DNA from: Methanospirillum stamsii
GTDB taxonomy: Archaea; Halobacteriota; Methanomicrobia; Methanomicrobiales; Methanospirillaceae
Length of the DNA stretch: 64,000 nucleotides
Direction of reading: 5' to 3'
Assembly: GCF_046244385.1 (NCBI RefSeq)
Contig: NZ_CP176366.1
Span: forward strand, 1,798,001 to 1,862,000
Position 1 is the first letter of the stretch. The number at the start of each line of letters is the position of its first letter. The position numbers and the translations under genes are program-made. The notes under the pieces were generated by a model. The model searched no databases and was not told where the DNA came from. It saw nothing but the letters and a program-made list of their open reading frames with translations. Below are positions 63,637-64,000 of this stretch, in pieces.

Positions 63637-64000
63637 ATGATTCCCTCCTCAGAAACAATTTCAACAATTTTCTCTGAATCAAGAATATATACAATTCCTG
63701 TTTTCCAACGAACATTTGAATGGGATGAAGATTTATGGGAGGGTTTTTTTACAACTCTGATGAGGAAATATGATTCAGATGATCCAACACACTTGGAATT
63801 TATGGGTAGTGTAGTAATAAAGGAGATAAATTCTGATCGTAACAGTAAATATTGGGTAATAGATGGACAACAGCGTTTAACTACTATCTTCTTAGCTTTG
63901 GCTGCACTAAAAACCTTTATATCAGATAATGATGGCAAAGCTAGTGAAATTGATTCGGTATTATTCTTAAAAAATAAAGATGGAAATCAATCAATTTTAT
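63637..64000 (+). CDS. DUF262 (GmrSD-type) restriction protein, 5' end only
   Basis: From ATG 63637 the frame stays open to the window edge (121 residues visible). It has IYTIPVFQRTFEWDEDLWEG and the DUF262 hallmark YWVIDGQQRLTTIF near residue 80. DUF262 is the ParB/Srx-like NTPase half of GmrSD type IV restriction enzymes and related defence proteins, which act on modified DNA. Codon use is far more AT-rich than the signalling genes, pointing to recent transfer. Whether a DUF1607-type nuclease part follows cannot be seen. Confidence 0.85.
   Translation, partial: MIPSSETISTIFSESRIYTIPVFQRTFEWDEDLWEGFFTTLMRKYDSDDPTHLEFMGSVVIKEINSDRNSKYWVIDGQQRLTTIFLALAALKTFISDNDGKASEIDSVLFLKNKDGNQSIL

Overview
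The window looks like chromosomal DNA of a methanogenic archaeon of the Methanomicrobiales, most likely Methanospirillum (M. hungatei-like). This is inferred from the gene families: very many PAS histidine kinases with RHDILN-type phosphoacceptor sites, class III signal-peptide pilins, a COG1361-type protein beside an RND exporter, DUF2202, and dense MNT/HEPN pairs. No rRNA or tRNA gene was seen, so the assignment rests on gene content only. No CRISPR array was recognised.

Layout. 1-1.6 kb: 3' part of a secreted 5'-nucleotidase-type hydrolase. 1.7-8.2 kb: a toxin-antitoxin zone (three MNT/HEPN pairs, HicB with a HicA stump, RelE-like genes, AF2212-type antitoxins, a cut-off PIN toxin) around one membrane histidine kinase; about half the modules are broken. 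8.2-9.8 kb: a large helical-repeat protein. 10.4-15.7 kb: an AT-rich minus-strand cluster of four type IV pilin-like proteins plus a secreted protein that shares a C-terminal module with one of the pilins. 16.4-42.6 kb: a signalling island with a REC-kinase, a 1926-residue pseudokinase/ATPase/GAF/histidine kinase/REC hybrid, six further sensor or regulator proteins with PAS domains, a stand-alone REC protein, a chemoreceptor, and a HIT hydrolase. Three of the proteins end in the same module, which resembles a kinase dimerisation helix but has Asp where the phosphoacceptor His should be. 42.9-47.2 kb: MarR regulator, COG1361-like protein and RND/MMPL exporter. 47.4-49.5 kb: a secreted 14-residue-repeat protein, a DUF2202 protein, a decayed kinase-gene copy and an unknown small gene.

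49.6-52.3 kb holds a compact system that I do not recognise as described: a membrane Ser/Thr kinase with a His/Gly-rich loop, an overlapping HTH-FHA regulator, and, divergently, two small secreted proteins that share a Cys/PPRDGTGMQYG signature, one with a His-rich tail. 52.7-54 kb: an unknown cytosolic protein and an MBL-fold hydrolase.

54.1-64 kb is an accessory/defence island rich in remnants: MNT/HEPN with an amber codon, orphan MNT and HicB genes, an ATPase without a normal Walker A motif, an EVE protein, a Schlafen-like AlbA_2 regulator behind a repeated palindromic control region, two C-terminal fragments of related genes, a frameshifted YhcG-type nuclease, two Fic N-terminal stumps, and the start of an AT-rich DUF262 (GmrSD-type) gene that runs off the window.
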